Assembly (NCBI GenBank): GCA_010015675.1
Contig: ML976997.1
Span: forward strand, 388,457-452,456
DNA: 64,000 bases
Source of the DNA: Byssothecium circinans
Taxonomy: Eukaryota > Ascomycota > Dothideomycetes > Pleosporales > Massarinaceae
Direction: 5' to 3'
The notes beneath the pieces are model-generated. The model saw only the letters and a program-made list of their open reading frames with translations. It was not told where the DNA came from and ran no database searches. Both the position numbers and the translations under genes were made by a program. This document shows, one piece after another, positions 10,901 through 19,935 of this stretch. Numbering within the stretch: the stretch's first letter is position 1; every line of letters begins with the position of its first letter.

Positions 10901-12078
10901 GTCTCCCCTACTGCTCGCGCAATCTGGGCAATGGTCTTGAGTTGAGAATCATTGTCGGTATCATCGTCGACTTCTCCATTTTCCCCATGACCATTCGTCA
11001 TCCCATCTAACTGTTGCTTGGCAGCCGGCCCGTAGCGTTTGTTCTCTTCGGCCTTGAGAGCAGATCTTAGTATAGACTTTAACGTGTAGTAGGCACATCC
11101 TGCCGCTTTCCGATACCTTCCTTCGATATCGTCTTCAGACTGCTCAGATTGCTCATGCTGTTCAGGTGGTCCGGACTGTCCGGGGTGCTCAGACAGCTTA
11201 TTAGATCCACCATCCCCAAACATCGCCATCATATATCCTCTGCTGAGCATGTGTGCCACGAGAAGGGCCAGAGCGAATGTATCGGCCGCGATGAGTTGCT
11301 CGCCGTCAAGAGCTTTCTTACACTCCGGAGCCTGCCAGATTCCACTGCTGAATGGAAGACGGATTGGCTCTTTGACATCCGTTTTGAGTAATGACGAGCC
11401 GAAATCTGAGATCTTGGCAACAAACTTGAGTTCTGGGTCTTTAAAAATCAGGACGTTCGCCGGCTTGATGTCGCCATGTATAATGCCAACTTCGTGGAGT
11501 GCGGATACACCGGCGCAGACGTCGATGGCAAGTCCAAAGGTTTTGTGAGTGCTCATTTTGTCGATTGTGAAGCCTTCGGATTCCATCATCGCTTGGAGAT
11601 TTGTGTGAGCGACCTCCATGACAAAAGCGGGCATGACCTGGCCTCTTACTGATCGCCAACAGACTCCTAGGACGGTGACAATATTTTCATGGTCTTGAAT
11701 ATCTGGGTGTCGCAGTATCTGCAATTCCATCGCCATGGAGCTCCATAGCTTTTGGTTTCGCTTGTCGCGTAGCTCGCCCGTTATTTTTGGGCATTTGACG
11801 GCGACAACTTCTGGGAGAGCTTTGCCGGGTACCTCCGAATAGCTTGGCGGTGAGCGTGTTTCTGTAAGGGACCTGGAAGCAATGCTGTATACTTCGAAAT
11901 AGGCACCTTGATTGATTGGGGGTGGCAGGTCGAAATTCTGGTCGCTAATGAGGACTCCGATGAGTAAAAGGCCTGCCGTTACTGTCTGATGAGAGCAAAT
12001 GAATATGGACAGCAGTGACAAGAGGTCATGGTCACGCTGATGAAAGCCGACATTTGTTGCGGCGTCTTGAGTTGCCAT
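7960..12078 (-). CDS. Protein kinase-ankyrin repeat fusion (RIPK4/ANKK1-like architecture)
   Basis: This is a likely three-exon gene: 12078-10481, 10434-10368 and 10317-7960, giving 1340 residues. The two introns (46 and 50 nt) have a GCTAAC and a CTGAC branch motif and restore frame exactly. Start M (MATQDAATNVGF) is preferred to an upstream in-frame ATG at 12264, which would lie in the shared promoter. Residues about 50-330 form a kinase domain with K95 (VAVK), E118, HGDIKPANVL (D203, N208), DFG at 225-227 and APE at 250-252, so it appears catalytic; the HRD arginine is glycine. After a charged linker the last 785 residues carry degenerate ankyrin repeats, for example GNETVLLKACRSGHAEIALL, GTPLTWAVAAGNETATQAL and GSTALHLAVKTCNEEAVRYL. 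No signal peptide or clear membrane span. It is divergent to the HeLo-pseudokinase gene, suggesting joint regulation. An unspliced reading would give two proteins instead. Confidence 0.75.
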
Positions 12079-12411
12079 GATGGCAGACTGCAGATGCACG
12101 ACGTTTGGGCTGTTGATGATCGACTCATAAACACTTTTGCGCAAGGTGAAAGTCTGGATCGTTCCCCTTTGGCGTGGCGCCGGGACAGGGGCTATTATGC
12201 AGTCAGTTGATTGGGTGGCCACACAGCCATACCGCCACAAGAGGGCTGTGCAGACGCATAACAACGTGTCACTCGAAGCGCAGCATTACCAGCCTACAGC
12301 TCGCTCCTTACTCCTCACTCCTCACCCCTCACCCTCACAGCTCACCCACCACAGCCCACCCACCACAGCCCACCCACCACAGCCCACCCACTGTTCACAG
12401 CGCATAGCGCC
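12079..12411. promoter_or_regulatory. Shared divergent promoter of the kinase-ankyrin and HeLo genes
   Basis: 333 bp separate the preferred start codons of two divergently transcribed genes. It must hold both promoters. The side near the HeLo start is C/A-rich and contains a 14-bp direct repeat array (separate entry). I see no clear TATA box. Confidence 0.6.
12343..12392 (+). repeat. 14-bp tandem repeat CACCCACCACAGCC, three units plus partial
   Basis: Three identical units at 12343-12356, 12357-12370 and 12371-12384 are followed by a partial CACCCACT. The array ends about 20 bp before the HeLo gene start, so it is probably in the 5' UTR or core promoter. Confidence 0.9.
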
Positions 12412-14157
12412 ATGGCTCCTGTGGACTCGTTGAGCGTCGGCAGTACCGCAGTTGGTGGAGCAAGCTTTCTCGTTCAAGTCTTCCAGGGCTGCGTAAAAAG
12501 CTTCGAATTGTGGAGAAAAGGAGAAGAACTCGCCGATGAAGCTGAAGTGTTTCAAGTAAGACTTGAAATGCAAGCTGCAAAGTTGAAGACTTGGGGCGTT
12601 GAATGGGGGCTGGACCGCGGCCCTGATTCTATGCATCTCAAGGACCGGCGTTTTCAGGAGCATGGCGATGTTGCAGTGAAATACGTCGTTCTCATCTACC
12701 ATTTCTTGGATGAGCTCGGCAAGCTGGAACAGGACTTCCCTGCAATTTCTTCGGCTAGTAACACGTCGATATCCACCGCCTCGTCCATCACGAAACTGCT
12801 CGACATGGCCGACCCGACCTCGGTGGAGCGAAAGGACCTCGAGGCAAAGCTAAAGAGCATCCAGGATGACGCTGGGCTGAAGGACAAAATGAAGTGGGCA
12901 CTTCATGACGGCGGCCCACTGAAAGCTCTTGACCAGCTGAAGAATTTAGTCGATGAACTGCTCGACTTTTTCAAGCCTCCAAAAGTTGATCCTGCGGCGA
13001 AATTGGCATTAAACAGTCTTTTGGCGACGCTGAGTCTAGCAAAGCTGCAAACATTGAGTTCACAATCGGATGAGAACTCGGAACTGCGGGGATTGGCCCT
13101 TCTTAAATCGGCAATTATAGAGATGGATGCCCGAAAGACCGTTCTTGGAGGTGAGGATGTAAAGGAGAAGGATCGGTTCCTTGCAGTGACTGGAGCAAGA
13201 GATGAAAAGTCTGGTCGAAGCTATGGCGTCTTTACCAAAAATGGCATGCATGACGTGCTGGTAGAGTGGAAGCTAGTAGATCCTGTGCAATGTCCCCCGA
13301 ACGATTCGAGAGCAATGTACAAAATGATGCTGAAACACCGGATCGAGAACTTGGCCAGACTTTTGAAGGCTGAATACAAGCCTGTCGAGCTGCGTACACT
13401 GTCATGCATTGGCGTCGTCACAAAGCATCTTGTAGATGAAAAGCTGGAGCACGGCCTTGTGTTCAATGTCCCCGGAACAACCCACCAATGTTTATCGCAA
13501 ATCCTTGAAGGAACCGGAGATGGTCTTGACGCAGGAGATTGGTATCGCATTGCTAGGAGTATCTCCCGAGCTTTGTTGTACATGCATCTCGCTGGCTGGC
13601 TTCACAAGGGCATCCGAAGCGACAACATACTCTTTTTTGCCGAGAACAATAGCAGCTTTTCGTACGACAAACCTTTTATCGTCGGATTCGAATACAGTCG
13701 GGAGGCGCTTGCTCTCGCCCAAACAGAAGGCGTCACAGATGACTTCGAATTTAATCTGTATCGCCATCCAGACGTGCAAGGCCTGCCAGCCGCGGCACAA
13801 TCAGCAACAACACAGGCAACATCATCCTCCAGTGCGAGCAGAATACCGTTCGACTATACTCATGATCAATACAGCCTAGGCATTCTCCTTCTAGAGCTTG
13901 GCTTGAGGGAAAGCATCAAGAGTATACAACAGAGGGCCTCTCAAATCCCCGGATATGCAAGCCACTCTGCTGTGGAGTTTCGAGATCGCATTGTTGATTG
14001 TGAAGTACCCAAACTGGCTTCAAAGATGGGCAAGGGTTATCGGGATGCGACGAAGCTCTGTCTCACTGGAGGCCTAGTCCCGACACAGTCCAGAAGCATC
14101 CAGGAACAGTTTTATTTAAAGGTCGTTAGAGTGCTAGATGATTACAGAGTACCCTAA
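12412..14157 (+). CDS. HeLo-domain pseudokinase (MLKL-like architecture)
   Basis: This is an intronless 581-residue protein. Residues about 10-230 match the HeLo (prion-inhibition-and-propagation) domain of HET-S-type cell-death proteins: an N-terminal hydrophobic helix (VGGASFLVQVFQGCVKSFEL), then RLEMQAAKLKTWG, then DKMKWALHDGGPLKALDQLK, which corresponds to the KWALY...L..LV segment of the family. Residues about 285-575 are kinase-like but lack catalytic motifs: HRD is HKG at 398-400 (N405 kept) and DFG is GFE at 425-427. In HET-S the HeLo domain forms membrane-damaging oligomers; in MLKL a four-helix bundle is controlled by a GFE pseudokinase. A membrane-active, signal-gated cell-death executor is therefore inferred. 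It is divergent to the kinase-ankyrin gene, a plausible upstream partner. Domain assignment is strong; function is not demonstrated. Confidence 0.85.
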   Translation: MAPVDSLSVGSTAVGGASFLVQVFQGCVKSFELWRKGEELADEAEVFQVRLEMQAAKLKTWGVEWGLDRGPDSMHLKDRRFQEHGDVAVKYVVLIYHFLDELGKLEQDFPAISSASNTSISTASSITKLLDMADPTSVERKDLEAKLKSIQDDAGLKDKMKWALHDGGPLKALDQLKNLVDELLDFFKPPKVDPAAKLALNSLLATLSLAKLQTLSSQSDENSELRGLALLKSAIIEMDARKTVLGGEDVKEKDRFLAVTGARDEKSGRSYGVFTKNGMHDVLVEWKLVDPVQCPPNDSRAMYKMMLKHRIENLARLLKAEYKPVELRTLSCIGVVTKHLVDEKLEHGLVFNVPGTTHQCLSQILEGTGDGLDAGDWYRIARSISRALLYMHLAGWLHKGIRSDNILFFAENNSSFSYDKPFIVGFEYSREALALAQTEGVTDDFEFNLYRHPDVQGLPAAAQSATTQATSSSSASRIPFDYTHDQYSLGILLLELGLRESIKSIQQRASQIPGYASHSAVEFRDRIVDCEVPKLASKMGKGYRDATKLCLTGGLVPTQSRSIQEQFYLKVVRVLDDYRVP

Positions 14158-14197
14158 ACCTTTCTCTTGCTGCAGTCAAGAGTCAAACGCTTGTAGA

Positions 14198-14617
14198 TTA
14201 ATTTACGGGATCGAAGACTCGGCCGTGGAAATTTTCACTATTAAGCACTGAGGTAACTAGGCAGAGATAGGCTTCAACAGTGTCGCGGGTGAAAAATGGC
14301 GTTGCCGCCATTACGATCAAATTTCAGAGATAGCTGGTCAATCAAAGAATCCTTATCATCCGTAACACAGTTCTCCACTGACCCATTGCGTCTCCGGTCA
14401 AAGTAATATGGGCACCAGTGGTCGCATCATACCTCTTCTCCAACAAGATTACAAACACCGTCGCAAGGTCATAGTACTTGTGGGTGACGTTATCTTCGTC
14501 TTCATGCGCCTATTTGGCAAGCATTAGTACCAGGCGCCCTATGGTCTTTCGTTCTTGTGCGTTTTGCCTAGTATCCTCCCCAACTTGAACCATCAGAGCT
14601 ACAGCACAAATCGCCAT
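14198..14617 (-). pseudogene. Decayed gene fragment of unknown family
   Basis: The minus strand reads as a coding relic: ATG at 14617, MAICAVALMVQVGEDTRQNA..., an in-frame TAG after VLMLAK, then HEDEDNVTHKYYDLATVFVI and TGAHITLTGDAMGQWRTVLR, a frameshift to KDSLIDQLSLKFDRNGGNAI, and another shift to RDTVEAYLCLVTSVLNSENF ending at a stop at 14198. The continuous sense in three successive frames argues for a real former gene with one nonsense change and two small indels. I do not recognise the family. It lies tail-to-tail with the HeLo gene. Confidence 0.45.
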
Positions 14618-14639
14618 CCTTAGGATAAGGGATAGGGAT

Positions 14640-15180
14640 AGCTAAAGGATTCTTATCTATATTAAAAGGGGAAGCTATGGTACATAAGGGTGTAGATAAA
14701 GAAGGAAGATAGGTAAGAGAAATAGTAAGGCTTAAATTTATATAGTACGACTTTAACTAAGCGAGTAGATAAAAAGTATAGTAAGCATATAAAAAGCACA
14801 GGCCTAAAGAATTTAACCCGTGTAAAGCTAGGTAGTAGTAATAACCGCTATAAACTTGGCCCTTATGGCCCTCCATCCAACTCGCGATGGCCGCAACTAC
14901 AACCTAATAGAGGCTGGCGGTAAGGAATTGGCAGAATTGTTAGGTTCTGAAATTCACTACGCTTCGCTCCATGAATAATAATTCATTCTTTCCATCCTTC
15001 AACCCTCGACTGTCCATCTCCAAGAAACACTCCGCTTCGTCTCTTGGCCACCGCTAGTAGAAAATAGACACACCATCAGAACTATAGATAATAATCATGT
15101 GCAGCTGTGCTTGGACGCCGACGTGAAGTTTGACCCCTCTCGCCAATCCGGCAAAATTATGTCGACGATGCACCAATCAA
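14640..15180. other. AT-rich decayed DNA before the foldback element
   Basis: From 14640 to about 14830 the sequence is rich in TA, with long stretches lacking CA and TG contrast, as expected of RIP-mutated repeats. A dispersed repeat copy (14798-14904) follows. No gene is seen. Confidence 0.4.
14798..14904 (+). repeat. Dispersed repeat, copy A (pair with 25437-25541)
   Basis: About 105 bp match copy B at 25437-25541, including GTAATAACCGCTA and AAACTTGGCCCT, then ATGGCCCTCCATCCA and CTCGCGATGGCCGCAACT. Differences are mostly C-to-T or G-to-A type in copy A (TATAAACTTGG for TACAAACTTGG; CCCTTATGG for CCCTCATGG), as expected for RIP. The parent element is unknown. Confidence 0.75.
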
Positions 15181-15189
15181 CATCATACC

Positions 15190-15891
15190 CGTGTCCGTGC
15201 GCGTAATGCGCGGATTCGCGTAATGCACCGCTTTTTACTAGGAAAATCAAAGAAAATAAGCAACTTTAAAGCTATATAACTCTTTAACTACCTTTTCTTT
15301 TTAAAAGCTTCCTTAACTAAAGTTATAGAGAAAGACTATCTCTATAACTCTAGAATTTTAGTTTTCTAATAATAATTAATTTTAAGAAAAAGTATAAAAG
15401 TACTAAAACTTAAGTCTTTAAAATTTAAAAATAATATTTTTTTAGGAGTAAAGTATACTATTTAGAATATATTTTATATTAGGTTCTTTCTAATAAAACT
15501 GCTAACTAGAAAGTTATATTATCTTTTTATTTTTTTTAAATAAGAAAATTAGAAAAGATAATTTATCTTCTTAAGTAGTTCTTTATAGAAAAAAGTCCTA
15601 ATATAAAATATACTCTAAATAGTATACTTTACTCCTAAAAAAATATTATTTTTAAGTTTTAAAGACTTAAGTTTTAGTACTTTTATACTTTTTTCTTAAA
15701 ATTAATTATTATTAGAAAACTAAAATTCTAGAGTTATAGAGATAGTCTTTCTCTATAACTTTAGTTAAGGAAGCTTTTAAAAAGAAAAGGTAGTTAAAGA
15801 GTTATATAGCTTTAAAGTTGCTTATTTTCTTTGATTTTCCTAGTAAAAAGCGGTGCATTACGCGAATCCGCGCATTACGCGCACGGACACG
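15190..15891. mobile_element. 702-bp foldback / MITE-like element with 294-bp inverted arms
   Basis: Left arm 15190-15483 and right arm 15597-15891 are near-perfect reverse complements, separated by an AT-rich 113-bp centre. The outer 40 bp are GC-richer and begin CGTGTCCGTGCGCG; the rest is A/T-rich. There is no coding capacity. TA dinucleotides lie 1-2 bases outside both arms (15186-15187 and 15893-15894), compatible with Tc1/mariner-type insertion but not proof. Arm differences include a C/T transition in the AAAAYTTAAAAATAAT segment. A transcript through it would fold into one long hairpin. It sits at the 3' side of a broken SDR gene. Confidence 0.9.
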
Positions 15892-15894
15892 TTA

Positions 15895-16291
15895 CGGTTC
15901 GAAGGCTGCATCGGCGAAAGAGCCTGACTCATGTACAACACATCCAACCTCGGAGGCCCTCCGGCAAACGGCGATTCCTGCTCTTGCTGAATAATCTTCT
16001 GGGAAACATTGTCCACCTCACTTATTAACGCCAAATCCGAAGCCTGGATGAACCGCCAATCTGAACCAGGACTCGTTTCGCGACCGTATTTGAGAAGAGA
16101 GCCTCTGCGCGTGAAGCATTGCGTCCGACTATGTATATGCGAAGTTTGGATCCGTGCTTTGTGAACGTCCTTGCAAGCGCTTTAGCGACGTAGTTTCCAA
16201 CGCCCGACGTAGCGCCGGTCAAAGCGACAACGAGAGGAGAGCCTTTGGGAAGTTCGGCGATGCCGGCGCGGATGGTTGAGACGTCAGGCAT
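15895..16291 (-). pseudogene. Short-chain dehydrogenase/reductase, truncated and frameshifted
   Basis: The minus-strand ATG at 16291 opens MPDVSTIRAGIAELPKGSPL, then VVALTGATSGVGNYVAKALA with the Rossmann TGxxxGxG motif and IYIVGRNASRAEALFSNT. Near 16085 the frame shifts; the family-like reading resumes as SPGSDWRFIQASDLALISEV, then RLDVLYMSQALSPMQPSN. It is then cut by the foldback element at 15891, and no convincing C-terminal part is found beyond it. The catalytic YxxxK region is missing. This resembles a fungal SDR group with the same MPxVSTIRA start. It is almost certainly non-functional. Confidence 0.8.
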
Positions 16292-16980
16292 GTTGGTAAG
16301 GATGCTTAAGCTGGTGGAGAAGATGACGAAGATGATTACTGCTAGCTCGGGGGATTCAGCAGAGCTTTATACACCTAAAGCCCTTTGACGACCATCCGAT
16401 AATTTTGTAGTTATGCAATACGTCCGTTAGAGCGTAGATTGGCTTTCGTGAGCCAGCTCGTGAGCTAGGCTTAGCGGGTGCACGATCGGTGGCCAATCTC
16501 ACCGATGACATGGGGAAATACCATGGAAATGAGGAAGTGGAAAAACCGCAATAGCATAGTGCTAGAATTTGTGGGGAGGGCTATTGGGCCGTCGGAGGAA
16601 AGTTGCGACGGAATCTAGCGAATGCGAGCTAGCGCCTTGCTCAAAGGAGGTCAAACGTTTCGATGCGCGAACGGTGAATACGAAAGAGGGCATAGAACGA
16701 TATCTCCAGGGCCATATGGCTTGCACGTGTCGCCAAAGTGGTTCAAAGGAAATGATGACACTTGTCAAGCTGTTCAGATAATGTACTATTGTTCATCACC
16801 AATAAGATTGTAAAGTGCTCCGAATCAGTGATATCATTAACATTATTTGGGATAAGATACGCCAACCAACAAATGAACTATGCAGACTCGTACATGGTAC
16901 ATAAATGACACCCGAGGGTATAGAAATAATCATCTCAAAACGCCATTGCTATGCTCATCTCTTCAAAAAGGACCAACCGC
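16292..16980. other. Intergenic region
   Basis: Between the start of the SDR relic and the 3' end of the ferritin-like gene I see no coding signal. The last few hundred bases probably contain the ferritin-like gene's 3' UTR. A TATACA-like box occurs about 75 bp upstream of the SDR start. Confidence 0.4.
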
Positions 16981-18075
16981 TCAATCAATCTCGATCAAAC
17001 CCGGACCCAATATCGCCGCCTTTGCAGCATCATCCGCGCTTGCGAAAGGTCCCATACCCTTTGTGACCGCAGCGATAGTCAAACCATTCATGAGGAACTC
17101 GTCGTAAGGAAATGCCGCCTCGAACGTAACCGTTTCGCCGTCTACAGTGGGGTTGATAAGCGACTTCTCGATAGGCTCATTCTGCTGGTTGATCCAGACG
17201 AGGGCCAACGATGCCCAGTCCTCGGTGCCAGCATCAGCCTTCCTGAAGCTGAACTTGATGTTCTGCGTGGCAGCCTTGATTTTCGTGGAGACGACATTGA
17301 GAGACTTGAAGGTCTTGAGCTTTATGAGGTTAATGTTGGGGCAGCTTCCGGGGATAGTGAAGCCTTGGATGGCTGTGAAGGCGAAGTCGCGAGTAGAGGT
17401 GGTGAGGAAGGGCTGCGCCGAAGCACGCTTTTTCTGGACGAGACGGAAGAACCCTTCCTGCTCGGCCTCGTTGCCGATGACTGAGGAGACGGCGCGAACA
17501 AGAGCAGCGTCACCGTTTTGTGCAAAGATTTGATTGACATCCTGTAGGGTACCAAGGACGACATCGGTGAATGTTCCTGCCAAAGCGATGGCGGAATGGA
17601 AGTCGGTGACTGGGAAAGCATATTTGCAAGGCTGAATGGGCTCTTGATTAAACTTCTTGAGAGCCCCGTTCGCGTTAAGAAGATGGAGCTCTTCTTGCGC
17701 AACGATAGCGCTGAGTGTATCGAGCACATAATCATGGCCGTAGCCTAAATCATAGCCGGGAAGCTTGTTCGTGACGTTGTAAACGAGTTCCGAGAAGAAG
17801 GCGACTTCGAAAAGTTCATTGAGCGCGATGAGTTGAAGGTTGGTCACTCCTTCCGGGCTCAGTGTGGGTGGTGGTGGGCCATTGGGAAGAGTACCTTGGG
17901 CCTGTTTCTGGATCACAACGATCTGATCGTTGCTTGGGTTCGGGAAACCATCCTTGAGGGGGAAGTATTTGCCGTCAGGGGAAAAGTCGGAGAATTCGGT
18001 TCGCCGAGTGTTGGTAGGTAGGGCAGATGCGGAGCCTGCGAGCAGAACGCTGCCATAGAGGATTGAGGAACGCAT
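16981..18075 (-). CDS. Secreted ferritin-like protein (Rds1 / late sexual development type)
   Basis: The 364-residue protein begins with a signal peptide (MRSSILYGSVLLAGSASALP). Residues about 75-225 form a ferritin-like four-helix domain with spaced Glu and His residues (ALNELFEVAFFSELVYNV, IVAQEELHLLNANGAL, DFHSAIALAGTFTDVVLGTL, VIGNEAEQEGFFRLVQ). A beta-rich C-terminal part follows. The fungal family includes stress-response Rds1 and the late sexual development protein LsdA; members are extracellular or wall-associated and are induced by starvation or development. The metal-binding role is inferred from the fold only. Intronless; the start is clear. Confidence 0.85.
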   Translation of the reverse strand: MRSSILYGSVLLAGSASALPTNTRRTEFSDFSPDGKYFPLKDGFPNPSNDQIVVIQKQAQGTLPNGPPPPTLSPEGVTNLQLIALNELFEVAFFSELVYNVTNKLPGYDLGYGHDYVLDTLSAIVAQEELHLLNANGALKKFNQEPIQPCKYAFPVTDFHSAIALAGTFTDVVLGTLQDVNQIFAQNGDAALVRAVSSVIGNEAEQEGFFRLVQKKRASAQPFLTTSTRDFAFTAIQGFTIPGSCPNINLIKLKTFKSLNVVSTKIKAATQNIKFSFRKADAGTEDWASLALVWINQQNEPIEKSLINPTVDGETVTFEAAFPYDEFLMNGLTIAAVTKGMGPFASADDAAKAAILGPGLIEID

Positions 18076-19099
18076 CGTTGCAATTCAATTACAGATATTA
18101 TGATTAGAACGTAGTGGACGACTGTGAATGATAGAACGAGAGATGAAGTAGGATGAGATATGCAACTGGTCGGGAGTCCTCCAATGTTTATATGCGCGAC
18201 ACGCATGCCATGGAGTATCCGGATCGCATCCGACCGGTAATCTTCGAGCCCGCCATACTGTACAACACTATTCTGACACCACCACAACGCCCGAAGATCA
18301 CCAATCATGCACAAGATTGGACGGCCGATTTGTATGATCAGTTACAGCCACAGATGGCCGGCAAGACGCACTGCCGAGATGATGTGGTGGTGCTGATGCT
18401 GCCACGCTAACGTAGTGCTGAGGCTGAGTCGAAGAGCGCACCGCGAAACAAAGGAATGCGCTACTCGAAATGGAGAATCCAGAGCTTTCATTGGCGAAGT
18501 GTTTGCTAAGCACGAGGAGGAAGAAAGCTTGTTTCGGCCCATGCCCTTTGAAGGTGAAAATCGAAGGTGGCATCTGAAGGGTTTCAGTGTTTCGACTCGC
18601 GAGCAAGGAGACTCCTGTCTGGACTACCTAAGAGAGGGTTGAGAACGCCGGCTCATCCTCAGGCCGAATTGTTGGCAGAGAGCGGGAAGCAATATGGCAG
18701 GCTTCGGGACATAGGGTTCCGATGACTGTGCCACCTTGCTGTGATGCTGCAGGGTCGAATTGGGGGTTGAGTTGATAAGAAGTGCTGATGTTTGCCGGCA
18801 GCTGCCCGAGGCTGTGCCGGGTCAGTGAGGACCCGAGATTCAAGTCACGTGCCCACCCATTACCACCTTGACGAAATTATCCCACTTACATCAATTCGTG
18901 CTCAATGAATCTCCAGATGCATCAATACGCCTACAAATTGTAAGATAAAAGAGCGACTCTAGTTAAGTAATACCATGGTACAACTTCACGACAAGAAAGA
19001 TCCGTACGCATGAAGGAAAGGAATGTAAAGGTGCGCCAGGAATATCTTCAAGCATCACGCAGTGCTGAGATGCCACCAACTTCAAATAATCTCTGACCG
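18076..19099. other. Intergenic region upstream of the ferritin-like gene
   Basis: It holds the ferritin-like gene's promoter at 18076 onward. A CACGTG E-box-like site occurs near 18846. No ORF here has a recognisable domain or coding character. Confidence 0.4.
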
Positions 19100-19470
19100 A
19101 GTAACCTGCACCTTTGGGTACCCCAAGCAGTGACCCCTACCATTGAGTCACGTTGATGCAAGCCTGCACCGCGACCTTGGAATCATGCGGATTCGCACCT
19201 TCGATATCAAGCTCAGTGATAGCAACTTCTACGCCCGTAGAGGCGGGCTGCACAAGCGCCTATTGCACAGGATCAGAACGACATGTTCAGCCTCGGGGAT
19301 CAGTACTAAATTCCACATGGGATAAGATGAGAGAGAAGAGAGTTGACCTACCTGGTGCGAGATGCATCTGCGAGCCAATGCCATCAATAGGAATGCTAGC
19401 GAGCTTCCACTTCTTAACAAGGAATAGGAGCACGCCGTGTTCCATCTTCTTCACAGTATTGATGATCCAA
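19100..19470 (-). pseudogene. Glycoside hydrolase family 10 xylanase relic
   Basis: On the minus strand two exon-like pieces match the C-terminal third of GH10 endo-1,4-beta-xylanases. The first reads LVKKWKLASIPIDGIGSQMH, ending LAPG at a GTAGGT donor. The second, after a CAATAG acceptor, reads ALVQPASTGVEVAITELDIE, including the nucleophile motif ITELDI, then DSKVAVQACINVTQW and an in-frame TAG at 19139-19137, where active enzymes read C-V-G-I-T-x-W-G. Upstream sequence is only weakly xylanase-like. The N-terminal two thirds are missing from the window at this place, so this is a dead fragment. Confidence 0.75.
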
Positions 19471-19604
19471 GATAATGTAATAGTTGTATCGTAGCTATCG
19501 TGAGATATGGTACATCATGGTATGCTAATTAGATCGAAGAATGATGATGTGTTAATGCGACAGAACAGTTCGCGAAATATTGCGATAGAAAAGTTAACAA
19601 AATA

Positions 19605-19935
19605 TCAACTCACAGCACACTTCAGCATAGCCTTCGTAAGCTCTTCTTCGTTCTTTCGGTCTCGTTCCTTTCGCAAATTAAGAACAACCTCAGCAATTCT
19701 CACCACCTCACCCTGAGGAATACGGAAGCGTGCGCAAATCTCATCTGCAATTCCCAACTTCTCCGCCGTCTTCATCTTATTTCCATCCGATTTCTCAATA
19801 TGAGTCAAATCTACGGTGAAATATCCAACGACGACGCTATGACCCTCTTCAAAAGGGTCGGCCACGATTCCTCCGGATTAGTCGAGTTTTTTGAACTGCT
19901 CTTCTTGGCGTAGTGCAAAAGTGGTAATGCTTGTC
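19605..19935 (-). pseudogene. C-terminal remnant of a tandem copy of the 20189-21421 gene
   Basis: The minus-strand reading LRQEEQFKKLD, stop, SGGIVADPFEEGHSVVVGYF, then KLGIADEICARFRIPQGEVV and RIAEVVLNLRKE parallels the C-terminus of the neighbouring gene (RPQNEQFKKAVENAGFI, VDVMCAELGFPLGEFARIAA). The TAA falls where the intact gene has a sense codon. The rest of the copy is not found. An ATG after the stop leaves an 86-codon ORF, but the alignment argues it is residue of a duplicated gene rather than a separate one. Confidence 0.55.

Noticed and set aside
18153..18642. Overlapping ORFs upstream of the ferritin-like gene
   Set aside because: Short, on both strands, without family features; the region is best explained as promoter.
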